This document shows, piece by piece, positions 19,930 to 28,213 of a DNA stretch of 64,000 nt (within the stretch, counting starts at the first letter, position 1; each line of letters begins with the position of its first letter). The stretch is from Terriglobales bacterium (lineage in GTDB: Bacteria; Acidobacteriota; Terriglobia; Bryobacterales; Bryobacteraceae), in contig JAIXQP010000038.1 in assembly GCA_027485675.1 (NCBI GenBank), positions 1 through 64,000 of the forward strand, in the 5' to 3' direction. Below the pieces are notes generated by a model. That model ran no database searches. It saw only the letters and a list, made by a program, of their open reading frames with translations, and was not told the origin of the DNA. A program made the position numbers and the translations under genes.

Positions 19930-20481
19930 ATGTTGATTTTGGCTTCTCAATCGCCGCGGCGGCGAGAGATCTTGGAACGGGCGGGGATTCCATTTACGGT
20001 GCGCGTAGCGGACGTGGATGAGAGCTTGCGCGAGGGAGAGGGGGCGCAAAGCTACGTGCGGCGCCTGGCGACCCGCAAGGCCGTGGCGGTGGGAAAGGCC
20101 GGCGAGGTGGTGCTGGGGGCGGATACGACGGTGGTGGTGGATGGGGAGATTCTGGCGAAGCCGGCCGACGCGGCCGATGCGGTGCGGATGCTCCGCCGGT
20201 TGGCGGGGCGGAGCCACGAGGTGATCACGGGAATCTGCCTGAAGGTGGGAGGGCAGTTGTACATCGACGCCGAGAGCACGCTGGTGCGGTTCGTGGCGAT
20301 GAGCGAGGCCGAGATTGCCGCCTACGTGGCGACGGGCGAGCCGATGGACAAAGCCGGGGCGTACGCGATTCAAGGCGGCGCTAGCCGGTACATCGACCGG
20401 ATCGAGGGGTGTTATTGGAACGTCGTCGGGCTGCCGGTGGCGAAGGTTTACGCGCACCTGCGGCGGCAGGGCCTGGTTTAG
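19930..20481 (+). CDS. maf: Maf-family nucleoside triphosphate pyrophosphatase
   Basis: A 183-aa house-cleaning enzyme that hydrolyses non-canonical or canonical nucleoside triphosphates to monophosphates. The N-terminal [14 protein letters not shown] is the family signature, followed by the DVDES element, [13 protein letters not shown] with the catalytic acidic residue, and the C-terminal [27 protein letters not shown]. An upstream ATG at 19909 exists, but I choose 19930 because GGAAG precedes it and the family normally begins at this point. The gene is divergent from the TonB-dependent receptor with 24 bases between starts. Its stop interleaves with that of the convergent EVE gene (TTAG). 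Confidence 0.93.
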   Translation: MLILASQSPRRREILERAGIPFTVRVADVDESLREGEGAQSYVRRLATRKAVAVGKAGEVVLGADTTVVVDGEILAKPADAADAVRMLRRLAGRSHEVITGICLKVGGQLYIDAESTLVRFVAMSEAEIAAYVATGEPMDKAGAYAIQGGASRYIDRIEGCYWNVVGLPVAKVYAHLRRQGLV

Positions 20482-20897
20482 AACTTGACCTTGGGGTAGC
20501 GGGCGCGAACCCAGTCGACGAACTCATCGGGACAGGGCATGGTGGAGAGCCGGCTTTGGCGGACGAGGGCGAAATCGGCGAAGAGGCCGGATTCCTTGAT
20601 GGCGTGGAGGGTGGTGGGGGGATCGAGGCGGCGGAGCAGGGTCAGATCGACGACGGCGGACTTTGGGTTGTTAGGATCGGGGCGGGGAGCGGAGTCGACG
20701 CGGGCGAGACCGACGATGGCGGATTCCCCCATGCTGTGGTAGATGAAGACCTTGTCTCCTTTTTGCATATTCCGAATGGATTGGACGGCTTGGGCGTTGG
20801 TGACGCCGTCCCAGACGGTTTTCTTATCCAATTCAAAGTTGGAAATGCTGTAGGTTTCCGGATCGGTCTTGGCGAGGTGGAAGCGGGGCGCAGGCAT
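20478..20897 (-). CDS. EVE-domain protein
   Basis: A 139-aa protein composed of a single EVE domain, a PUA-like fold that binds modified bases in nucleic acids. The family features are [15 protein letters not shown] at the start, [40 protein letters not shown] and the terminal [13 protein letters not shown]. Function in bacteria is probably sensing or processing of modified RNA or DNA bases, but no target is known here. It stands alone and converges on maf. Confidence 0.9.
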   Translation of the reverse strand: MPAPRFHLAKTDPETYSISNFELDKKTVWDGVTNAQAVQSIRNMQKGDKVFIYHSMGESAIVGLARVDSAPRPDPNNPKSAVVDLTLLRRLDPPTTLHAIKESGLFADFALVRQSRLSTMPCPDEFVDWVRARYPKVKF

Positions 20898-20965
20898 AGG
20901 AAATTGGTTCTAAGCAACTGTAGAAAAACAGGTTAACCGGACGGACTAAGGTGTTTTGGGTGAGA

Positions 20966-21003
20966 GAACTGGAACCCTTAGTTCCAATGGGCTGGTATAC
21001 AAT
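20966..21003 (+). promoter_or_regulatory. Candidate promoter and inverted repeat before the polysaccharide export genes
   Basis: An extended -10-like sequence TGGTATACAAT lies at about 20993-21003, some 70 bases before the export gene start. Just upstream are two overlapping small inverted repeats: GAACT/AGTTC (20966-20984) and GGAAC/GTTCC (20971-20985). They could be an operator. No good -35 hexamer is obvious. Confidence 0.35.
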
Positions 21004-21073
21004 AAAGAGACGATAACGCAAACTGGGCGAGGATAGCCAGAGACGCTGGGTATTGCGTGTAAAGAGAGGCTTT

Positions 21074-21709
21074 ATGGATTTGCAGCATGGACTGCGCACT
21101 GCGCTTGCCTTAACCTTCCTGATGGCGACGGGAGGGCTGCAGGCGCAAAATGCGCCGAAGCCGACAGCGCCGGCGGTGGAAGAGACGAAATCGCCCAACG
21201 CGAATGCGACGCTCGAGGCGGCGGCTCCGGTGGATCCAAAGGGCTACAAGCTGGGTCCCGAAGACGTGATTGGGGTGAAGGTGTGGCGGGAGCCGGAGCT
21301 GAGCGGCCAGTTTGTGGTGCGGCCCGACGGCAAGATCACGCTGCCTCTGAGCGGGGACATGCTGGTGGAGGGCAAGACCCTCGATGCCGTGAAGGACGAG
21401 ATCACGAAGGCCTTTGGCGAGCAACTGAACCGCCCGGAAGTGACGGTTTCGCTGCTCCGGGTGGGGAGCAAGAAGTATTATTTGGTCGGTGAAGTGAACC
21501 GAACCGGGATGTTTCCGCTGATTGTGCCGATAACGGTCTTAGAAGCGATCAACGCCGCCGGTGGTCTGCGCGAGTTTGCCAACAAGAAGAAGATCGTCAT
21601 TCTGCGGGGCAGCCAGCGGATCAAGTTCAACTACGACGAAGTGATGAAGGGTAAGAAACTCGAGCAAAACATTTTTATCGAGAACGGGGACCAGGTTTTC
21701 GTTCCTTAG
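21074..21709 (+). CDS. Polysaccharide biosynthesis/export protein (Wza-like)
   Basis: A 211-aa exported protein with a signal peptide ending near LQAQ and no lipobox. A Poly_export domain spans about residues 60-145 (YKLGPEDVIGVKVWREPELSGQFVVRPDGKITLPLSGDM pattern, with the typical VRPDGKITLPL element). One SLBB-like beta-grasp segment follows (YYLVGEVNRTGMFPL). In exopolysaccharide systems this protein forms the outer-membrane or periplasmic channel. It is short compared with E. coli Wza and has only one SLBB repeat. The ATG at 21074 has AGAGAGG upstream. It is followed by the chain-length determinant and tyrosine kinase genes. Confidence 0.9.
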   Translation: MDLQHGLRTALALTFLMATGGLQAQNAPKPTAPAVEETKSPNANATLEAAAPVDPKGYKLGPEDVIGVKVWREPELSGQFVVRPDGKITLPLSGDMLVEGKTLDAVKDEITKAFGEQLNRPEVTVSLLRVGSKKYYLVGEVNRTGMFPLIVPITVLEAINAAGGLREFANKKKIVILRGSQRIKFNYDEVMKGKKLEQNIFIENGDQVFVP

Positions 21710-21736
21710 GGCGGAGCCGCGAACGGAAGGAACGCT

Positions 21737-23431
21737 ATGCAAACGCAGGAAGCTTTTAACGTCGGACGCCGGGCGATGGACATGGAGGATTATGTCGATA
21801 TCCTCCGCCGTCATAAGTCCTGGATTTTGGGTCCGCTCTATGCGGGGGTGGTGATCGCCACGGTGGTTGCGTGCTTGTGGCCGGACACCTATGTGTCGTC
21901 GGCCGTCGTGCGGGTGACTCCGCCGCAGGTGCCGGAACGGTTTGTGCAGTCGGCGCTGAATCAGATGCTGAATGAGCGGATCAACAGCATCTCGCAGCAG
22001 GTTCTGAGCCGGAGCACGCTGATCAACATCATCCAGACGTTCGACTTGTACGAACGGGATCGCCGGCGTCTTCCCATGGAAGACGTGGTGGACCGGATGC
22101 GCAACAAAGACATCGTGATCGGCATGGTGAGTTCGCTGCAAGGGCAATCGGCCCGGGCCGGCGCCTTCCCGGTGACCTTCAAGTACGAGGACCGGTACAA
22201 AGCGCAAAAGGTGACGCAGGAGATCGTGAGCCGGCTGATTAGCGAAAACACCCGTGTGCAGTTGGGTGTAACGCAGAATACGACCGAGTTCCTGACCGAA
22301 GAGGTGCAGAAGGCCAAGACGCGGCTCGATCAGATCGAACAGTCCCTGACAAACTTCCGGATGAAGAACGCCGGGCGCCTGCCTGACGAGCGGACGATGA
22401 ACTTCACGGCGCTGCAGAGCACGGAGACGCGAATTGCGTCGATCAACGGGGCGATTCAGCGGATCAATCAGGAAAAGCTGATGCTCGAGGCGCAGATGCG
22501 GCTGCAGCGGGAGCAGTTCAATCAGGCGGTTGCCGCCAGCGCCGCCGCCGCGACGGCCGGTGGGGCGAGTGAAGTGGTGAAGACGCGGGTGGCCAACGAG
22601 AGGCTGGTGGCTTTGGAACGGGAGATCCTGAATTCCGAACAGATTCTGGCCCGGCTGCGGGAGCAGTACAAAGAGAATTTCCCGGACGTTCAGCGGGTGA
22701 AGACGAATCTCGAAGCGCTGCAGAAGCAGCGCGAACAGCTGCTTAAGCGGGAGGAAGACAGCCAGCGAGCGGAAGCCGCCAAACCGGCCCCGGCGAAACC
22801 GGTAAACTCCTCGGTGCCGCTGACGCGGGAGATGCAGGCGATGCAGTTGAGCCTGAAGCAAATGGAGACGCTGATCCAGGCGAAGCAGAACGAAGCGCAA
22901 GACTACTCTGCTGAACTGGTGCGGTTGAATTCGCAGGTGCGGGAGTTCCAGAATCGGATCGGCTCTACGCCGATTGCCGATCAGGAGTTCTCGGCGCTGA
23001 GCCGGGACTATGAAAGCGCGAAGCTGGAGTATCAGCAGCTGCTCGCCAAGCAAAGCGATGCCAAGCGGGGTCAGGAAGTGGAGCGGCGCAATCAGGGTGA
23101 AACGCTCGAACTGCTCGACGCTGCTTCGCTGCCGATCGAACCGACCGAACCGAAGCGCCCGGTCATCATCGGCTCCGGCGCTGCGTTGGGCCTGTTGCTT
23201 GGACTGTTGTTGGTTGGCGTCCGGGAGATGAAAGACACCACGCTCAAGAATCTCAAGGACGTGCAGGCTTACACGCAGCTGACGATTCTGGGGTCGATTC
23301 CCCTGCTCGAAGAAGACATCGTGGTGAAGCGCCGGAAGCGGCTGACGATGCTGGCTTGGGCGACCGCCATCCTGGTGGGGCTCCTGGTGATGGCCGGATC
23401 CTTCTACTACTACATTGCAACGAAGCCGTAA
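21737..23431 (+). CDS. Wzz/GNVR-type polysaccharide chain-length determinant
   Basis: A 564-aa inner-membrane protein. An N-terminal Wzz domain begins near residue 15 (EDYVDILRRHKSWIL) with a first membrane helix at about 35-52. Long periplasmic coiled-coil helices fill the middle, including a GNVR-like region (NFPDVQRVKTNLEALQKQREQL). A second helix pair at about 475-495 and 535-557 follows. It polymerises around the export channel and sets glycan chain length, working with the kinase encoded next. GGAAGGA precedes the start. The cognate kinase domain is on a separate gene, as in Gram-positive-like or split BY-kinase systems. Confidence 0.9.
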   Translation: MQTQEAFNVGRRAMDMEDYVDILRRHKSWILGPLYAGVVIATVVACLWPDTYVSSAVVRVTPPQVPERFVQSALNQMLNERINSISQQVLSRSTLINIIQTFDLYERDRRRLPMEDVVDRMRNKDIVIGMVSSLQGQSARAGAFPVTFKYEDRYKAQKVTQEIVSRLISENTRVQLGVTQNTTEFLTEEVQKAKTRLDQIEQSLTNFRMKNAGRLPDERTMNFTALQSTETRIASINGAIQRINQEKLMLEAQMRLQREQFNQAVAASAAAATAGGASEVVKTRVANERLVALEREILNSEQILARLREQYKENFPDVQRVKTNLEALQKQREQLLKREEDSQRAEAAKPAPAKPVNSSVPLTREMQAMQLSLKQMETLIQAKQNEAQDYSAELVRLNSQVREFQNRIGSTPIADQEFSALSRDYESAKLEYQQLLAKQSDAKRGQEVERRNQGETLELLDAASLPIEPTEPKRPVIIGSGAALGLLLGLLLVGVREMKDTTLKNLKDVQAYTQLTILGSIPLLEEDIVVKRRKRLTMLAWATAILVGLLVMAGSFYYYIATKP

Positions 23432-23451
23432 CGGAGAAGAGAACCACTAGC

Positions 23452-24420
23452 ATGAGCAGAGTTCACGATGCCCTTCGCCGCGCCGAACGCGCGGGAATGT
23501 TTCAACCCACCCAGGGATCGCCGATCGCCACCACGATGGTACCTGCCTACGCCCAGCAAGCGTTGCAAAATGCCTCCGCGATGGCGAACGACCCGGTCAA
23601 TCTGCAGGGGCTCCTCGAAAAGATCGAAGAGATTCCCTTCCGGCCCTTGGCTGACGCCCACTTGATCGATCCGACCCGCCCCAGCGAGGCGCCGAGCGAA
23701 GAGTTTCGCAGCCTCCGGACCCGGCTGAATCATATGCAGAGCCTCAGCCCGATTCACGCGATCGTGGTGACCTCTCCTTCCCCCGCGGAAGGGAAGTCGT
23801 TTACGGCGGTGAATCTGGCGCTGGCGCAGTCCCATTTGGCCGGGAACCTGACCCTACTCGGCGACTTCGACTTCCGGCGGCCCATTGTTCACACGCTCTT
23901 CCAGGTTGACCGCAGCCCGGGCGTTACGGATTTCCTGCTGGGCCGGGCCAAACTGCACGAGATTATCAAGAAGATCTCCGGCACCAACCTCTACATCATG
24001 CCGGCCGGTGAGGCCGTTCTGAACCCGCTCGAGCTGTTGAACCTGCGGGAAGTGAAGAGCATGATCGACCGGTTGCCGTCGCTGTTCAACTGGGTCATCC
24101 TCGACACCCCGCCGCTGCTGTTCGCGGCCGATGCCAATCTGCTTTCGACCATGTCGCACGGCACCCTGCTGGTGGTTCGGATTGGAACGACCACCATCGA
24201 CTCGGTCACGCGAGCGATGCAGTCGCTTTGCGAAAACAACGTGCTTGGGATTTCGGTCAACGGCGCGCGGCGCGGCGAGCTCTACAGCCGCTACACGTAC
24301 TATCACTCGTACTACTATTCGACGGAAGCGAAGGCGCGCGAGGATGGCGAGGCCGAGGCGCTATCCCGCGCCGAAGAGGCCGCCGAGAAAGCGGAAAGCG
24401 CCGAGAAGCAGGAGAGCTAA
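23452..24420 (+). CDS. CpsD/CapB-family BY-type tyrosine kinase
   Basis: A 322-aa P-loop tyrosine autokinase that partners with the Wzz protein. The Walker A is SPSPAEGKS (residues about 108-116, Lys115), Walker A' is TLLGDFDFRRP, and Walker B is WVILDTPPLL. The C-terminus has a tyrosine cluster (YSRYTYYHSYYYS), the expected autophosphorylation tail. The Walker A' differs from the usual LVDADLRRP in having Gly-Asp-Phe-Asp. An N-terminal stretch of about 100 residues links it to the membrane partner. It ends with a CTAA that also forms the stop of the convergent ketoacyl synthase. I start at 23452 rather than an in-frame upstream start inside the Wzz gene. Confidence 0.9.
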   Translation: MSRVHDALRRAERAGMFQPTQGSPIATTMVPAYAQQALQNASAMANDPVNLQGLLEKIEEIPFRPLADAHLIDPTRPSEAPSEEFRSLRTRLNHMQSLSPIHAIVVTSPSPAEGKSFTAVNLALAQSHLAGNLTLLGDFDFRRPIVHTLFQVDRSPGVTDFLLGRAKLHEIIKKISGTNLYIMPAGEAVLNPLELLNLREVKSMIDRLPSLFNWVILDTPPLLFAADANLLSTMSHGTLLVVRIGTTTIDSVTRAMQSLCENNVLGISVNGARRGELYSRYTYYHSYYYSTEAKAREDGEAEALSRAEEAAEKAESAEKQES

Positions 24421-25670
24421 GCCGGGCGCCGCAGGCACAAGGCGCTGTTCTTGCTCCCAAAGGCGATGCAGTTTGCGATGGCCACTTCAATTTGGAGTGG
24501 CCTCGCGATTGCCGGGACGTAGTCGAGATCGCAATCCGGATCGGCCGCTTCGAGGTTGATGGTGGGAGGAACCACACCGTCCCGCATCGCGAGCAGGCAG
24601 ACGGCCACACCGGCCGCCCCACTGGCACCCTGCGGGTGCCCGATCATGCTTTTGACCGAGGAGCCGCAGAGCCGGTAGGCGTGGTCTCCGAAGGCGAGAC
24701 GCATGGCCCGGGATTCGATGCGATCGTTCAACTGGGTTGAGGTGCCATGGTACTGCACATACTGCACGGCCTCCGGCGCGGCGCCAGCCTCGTTAAGCGC
24801 CATTTGCATGGTGCGGGCGGGCTCTTCACCGCATTCTTCGAGGCGCACGCGGTGGTAGGCCTCGCAGGTGGATCCGTAGCCGCTGATCTCCCCGAGGATG
24901 GTCGCGCCGCGCCGCAGCGCCCGCTCCCGCTCTTCGAGGACGAACATCCAGGCGCCCTCACCCACCACGAAGCCGTCGCGGTCGCCGGAGAAGGGCCGGG
25001 AGCCCCGGTGCGGTTCCTGGTTCCAGCGCTGCGTCATAATCCGCATCAGTTGAAAGCCGCGCAGGATCAGGGGCGCCAAGGGTGCGTCGGCGCCGCCGGC
25101 GAGCATACAGTCGATCATGCCGCATTGGATCTGGCGGTAGGCGTAGCCGATGGCGTCGGTCGAGGAGGTGCAACCCGTCGAGACCACGTGCGACATCCCG
25201 CGCAGGCCGTAGTGCATTGACACCTCGCTGGCGAGGGTGCCGATGGTGGAGGTCGGGATGACGTACACACTGCATTGCTTCTGTTCGCCGCCGAACCAGT
25301 GGCGGTACTGTTGTTCGGTCCACTCCTGGCTGCCGCCGCCCGAACCTAGCACGATGCCGATGCCGCGCAGTTGGTCGAGCGTCATGGCGGCCGGGTCGAT
25401 GCCGGCGTGGGAGAGCGCCTCGCCGGCCGCGGCGCGGGCTAGCGGCGCCACCCGGGATACGTGGGGCCGCTCCTTGGGATCCGTCCAGGCGGTCTCATCA
25501 AAGTCCGTGATCTCACCGGCGATCTGGACGCCGAACTCCGCCGGGTCGAAGCGAGAGATGCGCTTGACGCCGCTTTCTCCGGCGAGGCACGCGCGCCAAA
25601 ACCGCTCTCTTCCTAACCCGTTGGGGCTCATCGCCCCGATCCCCGTTACGACTACCCGCCTAGCTTCCAC
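24417..25670 (-). CDS. Beta-ketoacyl-ACP synthase (KAS II/FabF-like)
   Basis: A 417-aa thiolase-fold condensing enzyme. The catalytic triad is visible: Cys167 in VSTGCTSSTDA, His308 in YHGTSTQLND and His345 in KSMIGHPQGASG. The N-terminus is RRVVVTGIGAMSPNG. It joins malonyl units to acyl carriers. No acyl carrier protein or other fatty acid gene is nearby, so it may serve a secondary pathway instead of core fatty acid synthesis. I start at the GTG at 25670, since the frame further upstream is a Gly-rich antisense shadow of the proline-repeat gene. Confidence 0.88.
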   Translation of the reverse strand: MEARRVVVTGIGAMSPNGLGRERFWRACLAGESGVKRISRFDPAEFGVQIAGEITDFDETAWTDPKERPHVSRVAPLARAAAGEALSHAGIDPAAMTLDQLRGIGIVLGSGGGSQEWTEQQYRHWFGGEQKQCSVYVIPTSTIGTLASEVSMHYGLRGMSHVVSTGCTSSTDAIGYAYRQIQCGMIDCMLAGGADAPLAPLILRGFQLMRIMTQRWNQEPHRGSRPFSGDRDGFVVGEGAWMFVLEERERALRRGATILGEISGYGSTCEAYHRVRLEECGEEPARTMQMALNEAGAAPEAVQYVQYHGTSTQLNDRIESRAMRLAFGDHAYRLCGSSVKSMIGHPQGASGAAGVAVCLLAMRDGVVPPTINLEAADPDCDLDYVPAIARPLQIEVAIANCIAFGSKNSALCLRRPA

Positions 25671-25692
25671 CCTGCTAGTATATGAGTTTCGA

Positions 25693-26376
25693 ATGGAGAC
25701 AATTCCCCCGCCGCCTCCGCCTGCTCCGGAAGAACCTCCCGAACCTCCGCCGTTGGTGGTGATTCCGGCGCCGCCCGTCGCTGTGTTGGCCCCGGCGCTG
25801 CCTCCGCCTGCTCCGGAAGAACCTTCCGAACCTCCGCCGTTTGTGGTGATTCCGGCGCCGCCCGTCCCGGTGTTGGCCCCGGCGCCGCCTCCGCCCGTCC
25901 CGGAAACCACCCATCTCTTGTTCGCTGGTCTTGAGAGTGGGGTGCTGGGGGCGGTGCTGATGATGGTGTGGTTTGCGCTGGACGCCCTCGTGGAGCGGCA
26001 GCACTGGTGGGCCATGCTCAATTTGTGGGGCGCGGCGATTTACGGCAACGCGGTATTCCGGATGAGCCTGGGCAAGGCTTCTCTGGCCGGAGCGGCGTTG
26101 CACATCTTTCTGGGCGGCGTCGCGGGGGCGGTAATCGCCCTGGCGCTCGGCCGCTTGCACCGGTTCAGTTTGATCCTGCTGGGCGCGATGGTGGCCGGGG
26201 TGGTGTGGTACGGTATCCTACAACACGGCATTTTACGGTCCCTCAATCCGCTGATTGTGCGGATGACCCCGCAGCCGGCGACCCTGCTCGCCCACCTGCT
26301 CTACGCCGCGGTGCTTACCCGGATCCCCGGCCGCGGCGTAAGCTTAGCCGCGGCTTGGGGACGGGAGCCGGACTAG
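25693..26376 (+). CDS. Membrane protein with tandem proline-rich repeats
   Basis: A 227-aa protein with a Pro-rich N-terminus and four or five membrane segments. Residues about 8-66 consist of two near-identical 29-residue units (each of the pattern PPAPEEPxEPPPxVVIPAPP followed by VxVLAPA) and the beginning of a third. The rest is hydrophobic with membrane segments from about residue 74 onward (LFAGLESGVLGAVLMMVWFALDAL) and no obvious catalytic motif. The Pro-rich arm could bridge the membrane to a partner. Start at ATG 25693, divergent from the ketoacyl synthase with 22 bases between starts. The stop interleaves with the nagD-like gene (CTAG). Confidence 0.65.
   Translation: METIPPPPPPAPEEPPEPPPLVVIPAPPVAVLAPALPPPAPEEPSEPPPFVVIPAPPVPVLAPAPPPPVPETTHLLFAGLESGVLGAVLMMVWFALDALVERQHWWAMLNLWGAAIYGNAVFRMSLGKASLAGAALHIFLGGVAGAVIALALGRLHRFSLILLGAMVAGVVWYGILQHGILRSLNPLIVRMTPQPATLLAHLLYAAVLTRIPGRGVSLAAAWGREPD
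25714..25887 (+). repeat. Two tandem 87-bp direct repeats
   Basis: Units 25714-25800 and 25801-25887 are near identical (a handful of substitutions), and a third partial copy begins at 25888. The unit is a multiple of three and encodes a 29-residue proline-rich block. It lies at the start of the membrane protein gene. Confidence 0.9.
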
Positions 26377-27149
26377 CGGGCGAGGGCCGGCGTGGGCAGC
26401 AGTTCGGCAATAGATTCGACAATCCGGGTCGGCTGGAAGGGGTAATCGGCGAGCTGGGCGCGTTCCGTTGAGCCCGTCAGAACCAGGACAGAGCGGAAGC
26501 CCAGATCGGTGGCTCCCCGGATATCGGTTTCCATGGTGTCGCCGATCATGGTGATCTCGTCGGTGGAGAGGCCCATGCGCTTGCGGGCCGCCCGCATCAT
26601 GAACGGGTTCGGCTTGCCGACGTGGTAAGCCTTCTTGCCGGAGGCGGCTTCGAGCAGGGCGACGATGGCGCCGCATCCGGGGCGTGGCCCTTCGTCGGTC
26701 GGACACCACGTATCGGCGTTGGTCGAGATCAGTCCCGCGCCGTTCGCGATACAACGATGCGCGACTTCGCACATCTCATACGTGAGCGTGCGTCCCTCGC
26801 CGACGACGACAAAGTCGGGACGGCTGCGGGTGATAGCGTATTGCACTTCGTTTAACGCCAGCAGAAGTCCCCCCTCCCCAATAACAAAGGCGGTGCCGTT
26901 CGGCTTCTGCTTTTGCAGAAAAGCCGCGGTCGCCATGCCGGAGGTGTAGACATGCTCCTGGGTCGTTTCAATCCCCATCTTTTGCAACTTGAACACCACA
27001 TCCAACGGCGTGTAAGTGGAGTTGTTGGTCAAGAACAGATACGGGATTTTCTCTTCGTGGAGATGAGCAATGAACTCGGCGGCTCCGGGGATGGCCGTTG
27101 CCCCCCGGTAAACCACACCGTCCATATCAATCAGGTAGCCACGTTTCAT
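26373..27149 (-). CDS. HAD-IIA family phosphatase (NagD-like)
   Basis: A 258-aa HAD hydrolase. Motif I is LIDMDGVVYRG at residues 6-16 with the nucleophile Asp in DMDG, motif II is FLTNNST, the C-terminal motif III is GKPNPFMM, and motif IV is MIGDTMETDIRGATDLGF. The large C2 cap between them fits subclass IIA. NagD-type enzymes dephosphorylate nucleotides or sugar phosphates. The start codon lies only five bases downstream of a perfect TATAAT, see the separate promoter entry. The stop interleaves with the convergent membrane protein gene. Confidence 0.92.
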   Translation of the reverse strand: MKRGYLIDMDGVVYRGATAIPGAAEFIAHLHEEKIPYLFLTNNSTYTPLDVVFKLQKMGIETTQEHVYTSGMATAAFLQKQKPNGTAFVIGEGGLLLALNEVQYAITRSRPDFVVVGEGRTLTYEMCEVAHRCIANGAGLISTNADTWCPTDEGPRPGCGAIVALLEAASGKKAYHVGKPNPFMMRAARKRMGLSTDEITMIGDTMETDIRGATDLGFRSVLVLTGSTERAQLADYPFQPTRIVESIAELLPTPALAR

Positions 27150-27154
27150 GCCCC

Positions 27155-27160
27155 ATTATA
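27155..27160 (-). promoter_or_regulatory. Perfect -10 box suggesting a leaderless start for the NagD-like gene
   Basis: On the minus strand TATAAT ends five bases before the start codon at 27149. With a usual distance of six to eight bases from the -10 to the start site, the transcript would begin at or within the ATG. There is no convincing ribosome-binding site in the short interval. A -35 hexamer is not obvious. Confidence 0.5.
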
Positions 27161-27183
27161 TAACCTGGGGTGTTGCAATCCGA

Positions 27184-28191
27184 TTAGAAGCCGCGGCTGG
27201 GCCGGTAGCCGGGGCGGGCCCGGACGCGGTACTTCTTGCCGATGTCGCCGGCGATTTCGACGCTGATCTTCCGGAAGCCATCGTTGGGATTGGTCTGCGG
27301 ATAGTAGGTCACCGTATAGGAGTTGCCGAGGTCCTCGCGGATGGATTCGAACGCTTCCACCTGTTTTTGCCAGGTTTTTGCGAAATACGCCTTGCCGCCG
27401 GTGCGGGTGGCGATCCGTTTGAACACGCCGGCCGAGATCGCATCGCGGCTGGCTTCCGCCGTCGAGATCACGTAAATGGGGATCCCTTCGTCTTCGGCGA
27501 CGGCCCGGACATCGTCGGGGGCCACCATGCTGGCGTTATCGGGTCCATTCGAAAAAACGATCACCACTTTGCGCCCGGGGACTTTCGCGGCGTCCCGCAG
27601 AGTGAGCAGCAGCCCGTTATAGAGCGCCGCGTCGTCGCCGGCGACGGCTTTGCGGAGTCCAAGAATGGCGTTGTTGCGGTCCTTGGTGAGATCGGCGGCG
27701 CGGGTGAGGTTGCGGGAGAACGTGTAGACGGCGACGGAGTCGGCGCGGTCGAGACCGCGTACGAAGTCGGCGATGGCGTCCGAGGCGTAGACGAAGCCGC
27801 GATACATGTAATTCGACGTATCGAACAGGACGAAGACATTAGTGCCGACAAAGGCGTCGGACTTCACGTCGGGTCCGGCCTTTTCGGCATCGCCGCCGGG
27901 ATTGAGCGGCTTCATCGAACCATCGTCGAGCACCTGCATGACGGGCTTGTTGCCTTCGGCGAAGGTGTTCAGCTTCTGGACGATACCGTCCTCTAAGATG
28001 CGGAAGTCCGACGGCTTCAGCCCGTTCACGTAACGGCCTTTACTATCCGTGACGGTGAAGCCGAGTACGACCATGTCCACTTTGACGCGGAAGGTCGGCC
28101 GACTCGAATCCTGCGCCAGAAGGTAAACCCCGGTGCCGGCAAACGTCGCTAACCCAAATCCTAATGCCACAATGCTGCGAAGAGACTTCAC
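27184..28191 (-). CDS. Acidobacterial VWFA-type secreted protein
   Basis: A 335-aa exported protein with a signal peptide (MKSLRSIVALGFGLATFAGTG) and a von Willebrand A domain. An opening segment PTFRVKVDMVVLGFTVTDSKGRYV with LKPSDFRILEDG is characteristic of the acidobacterial VWFA group (TIGR03436). The metal-site motif is altered: DTSNYM rather than DxSxS, so the usual metal adhesion site may be incomplete. Downstream elements are VYTFSRN and VIVFSNGPDNASM. Probably a surface or periplasmic binding protein. It lies 22 bases downstream of the 1123-aa gene on the same strand. Confidence 0.85.
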   Translation of the reverse strand: MKSLRSIVALGFGLATFAGTGVYLLAQDSSRPTFRVKVDMVVLGFTVTDSKGRYVNGLKPSDFRILEDGIVQKLNTFAEGNKPVMQVLDDGSMKPLNPGGDAEKAGPDVKSDAFVGTNVFVLFDTSNYMYRGFVYASDAIADFVRGLDRADSVAVYTFSRNLTRAADLTKDRNNAILGLRKAVAGDDAALYNGLLLTLRDAAKVPGRKVVIVFSNGPDNASMVAPDDVRAVAEDEGIPIYVISTAEASRDAISAGVFKRIATRTGGKAYFAKTWQKQVEAFESIREDLGNSYTVTYYPQTNPNDGFRKISVEIAGDIGKKYRVRARPGYRPSRGF

Positions 28192-28213
28192 AACATCCTC
28201 CTGATCTCAGATT

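Noticed and set aside
12000-20457. CRISPR array near the Cas6-like gene
   Set aside because: I looked for regularly spaced direct repeats around the gene and found none; the flanks are coding sequence of other genes.
25671-26021. Gly-rich N-terminal extension of the ketoacyl synthase frame
   Set aside because: It is the antisense reading of the proline-repeat region; the conserved family N-terminus begins at the GTG at 25670.
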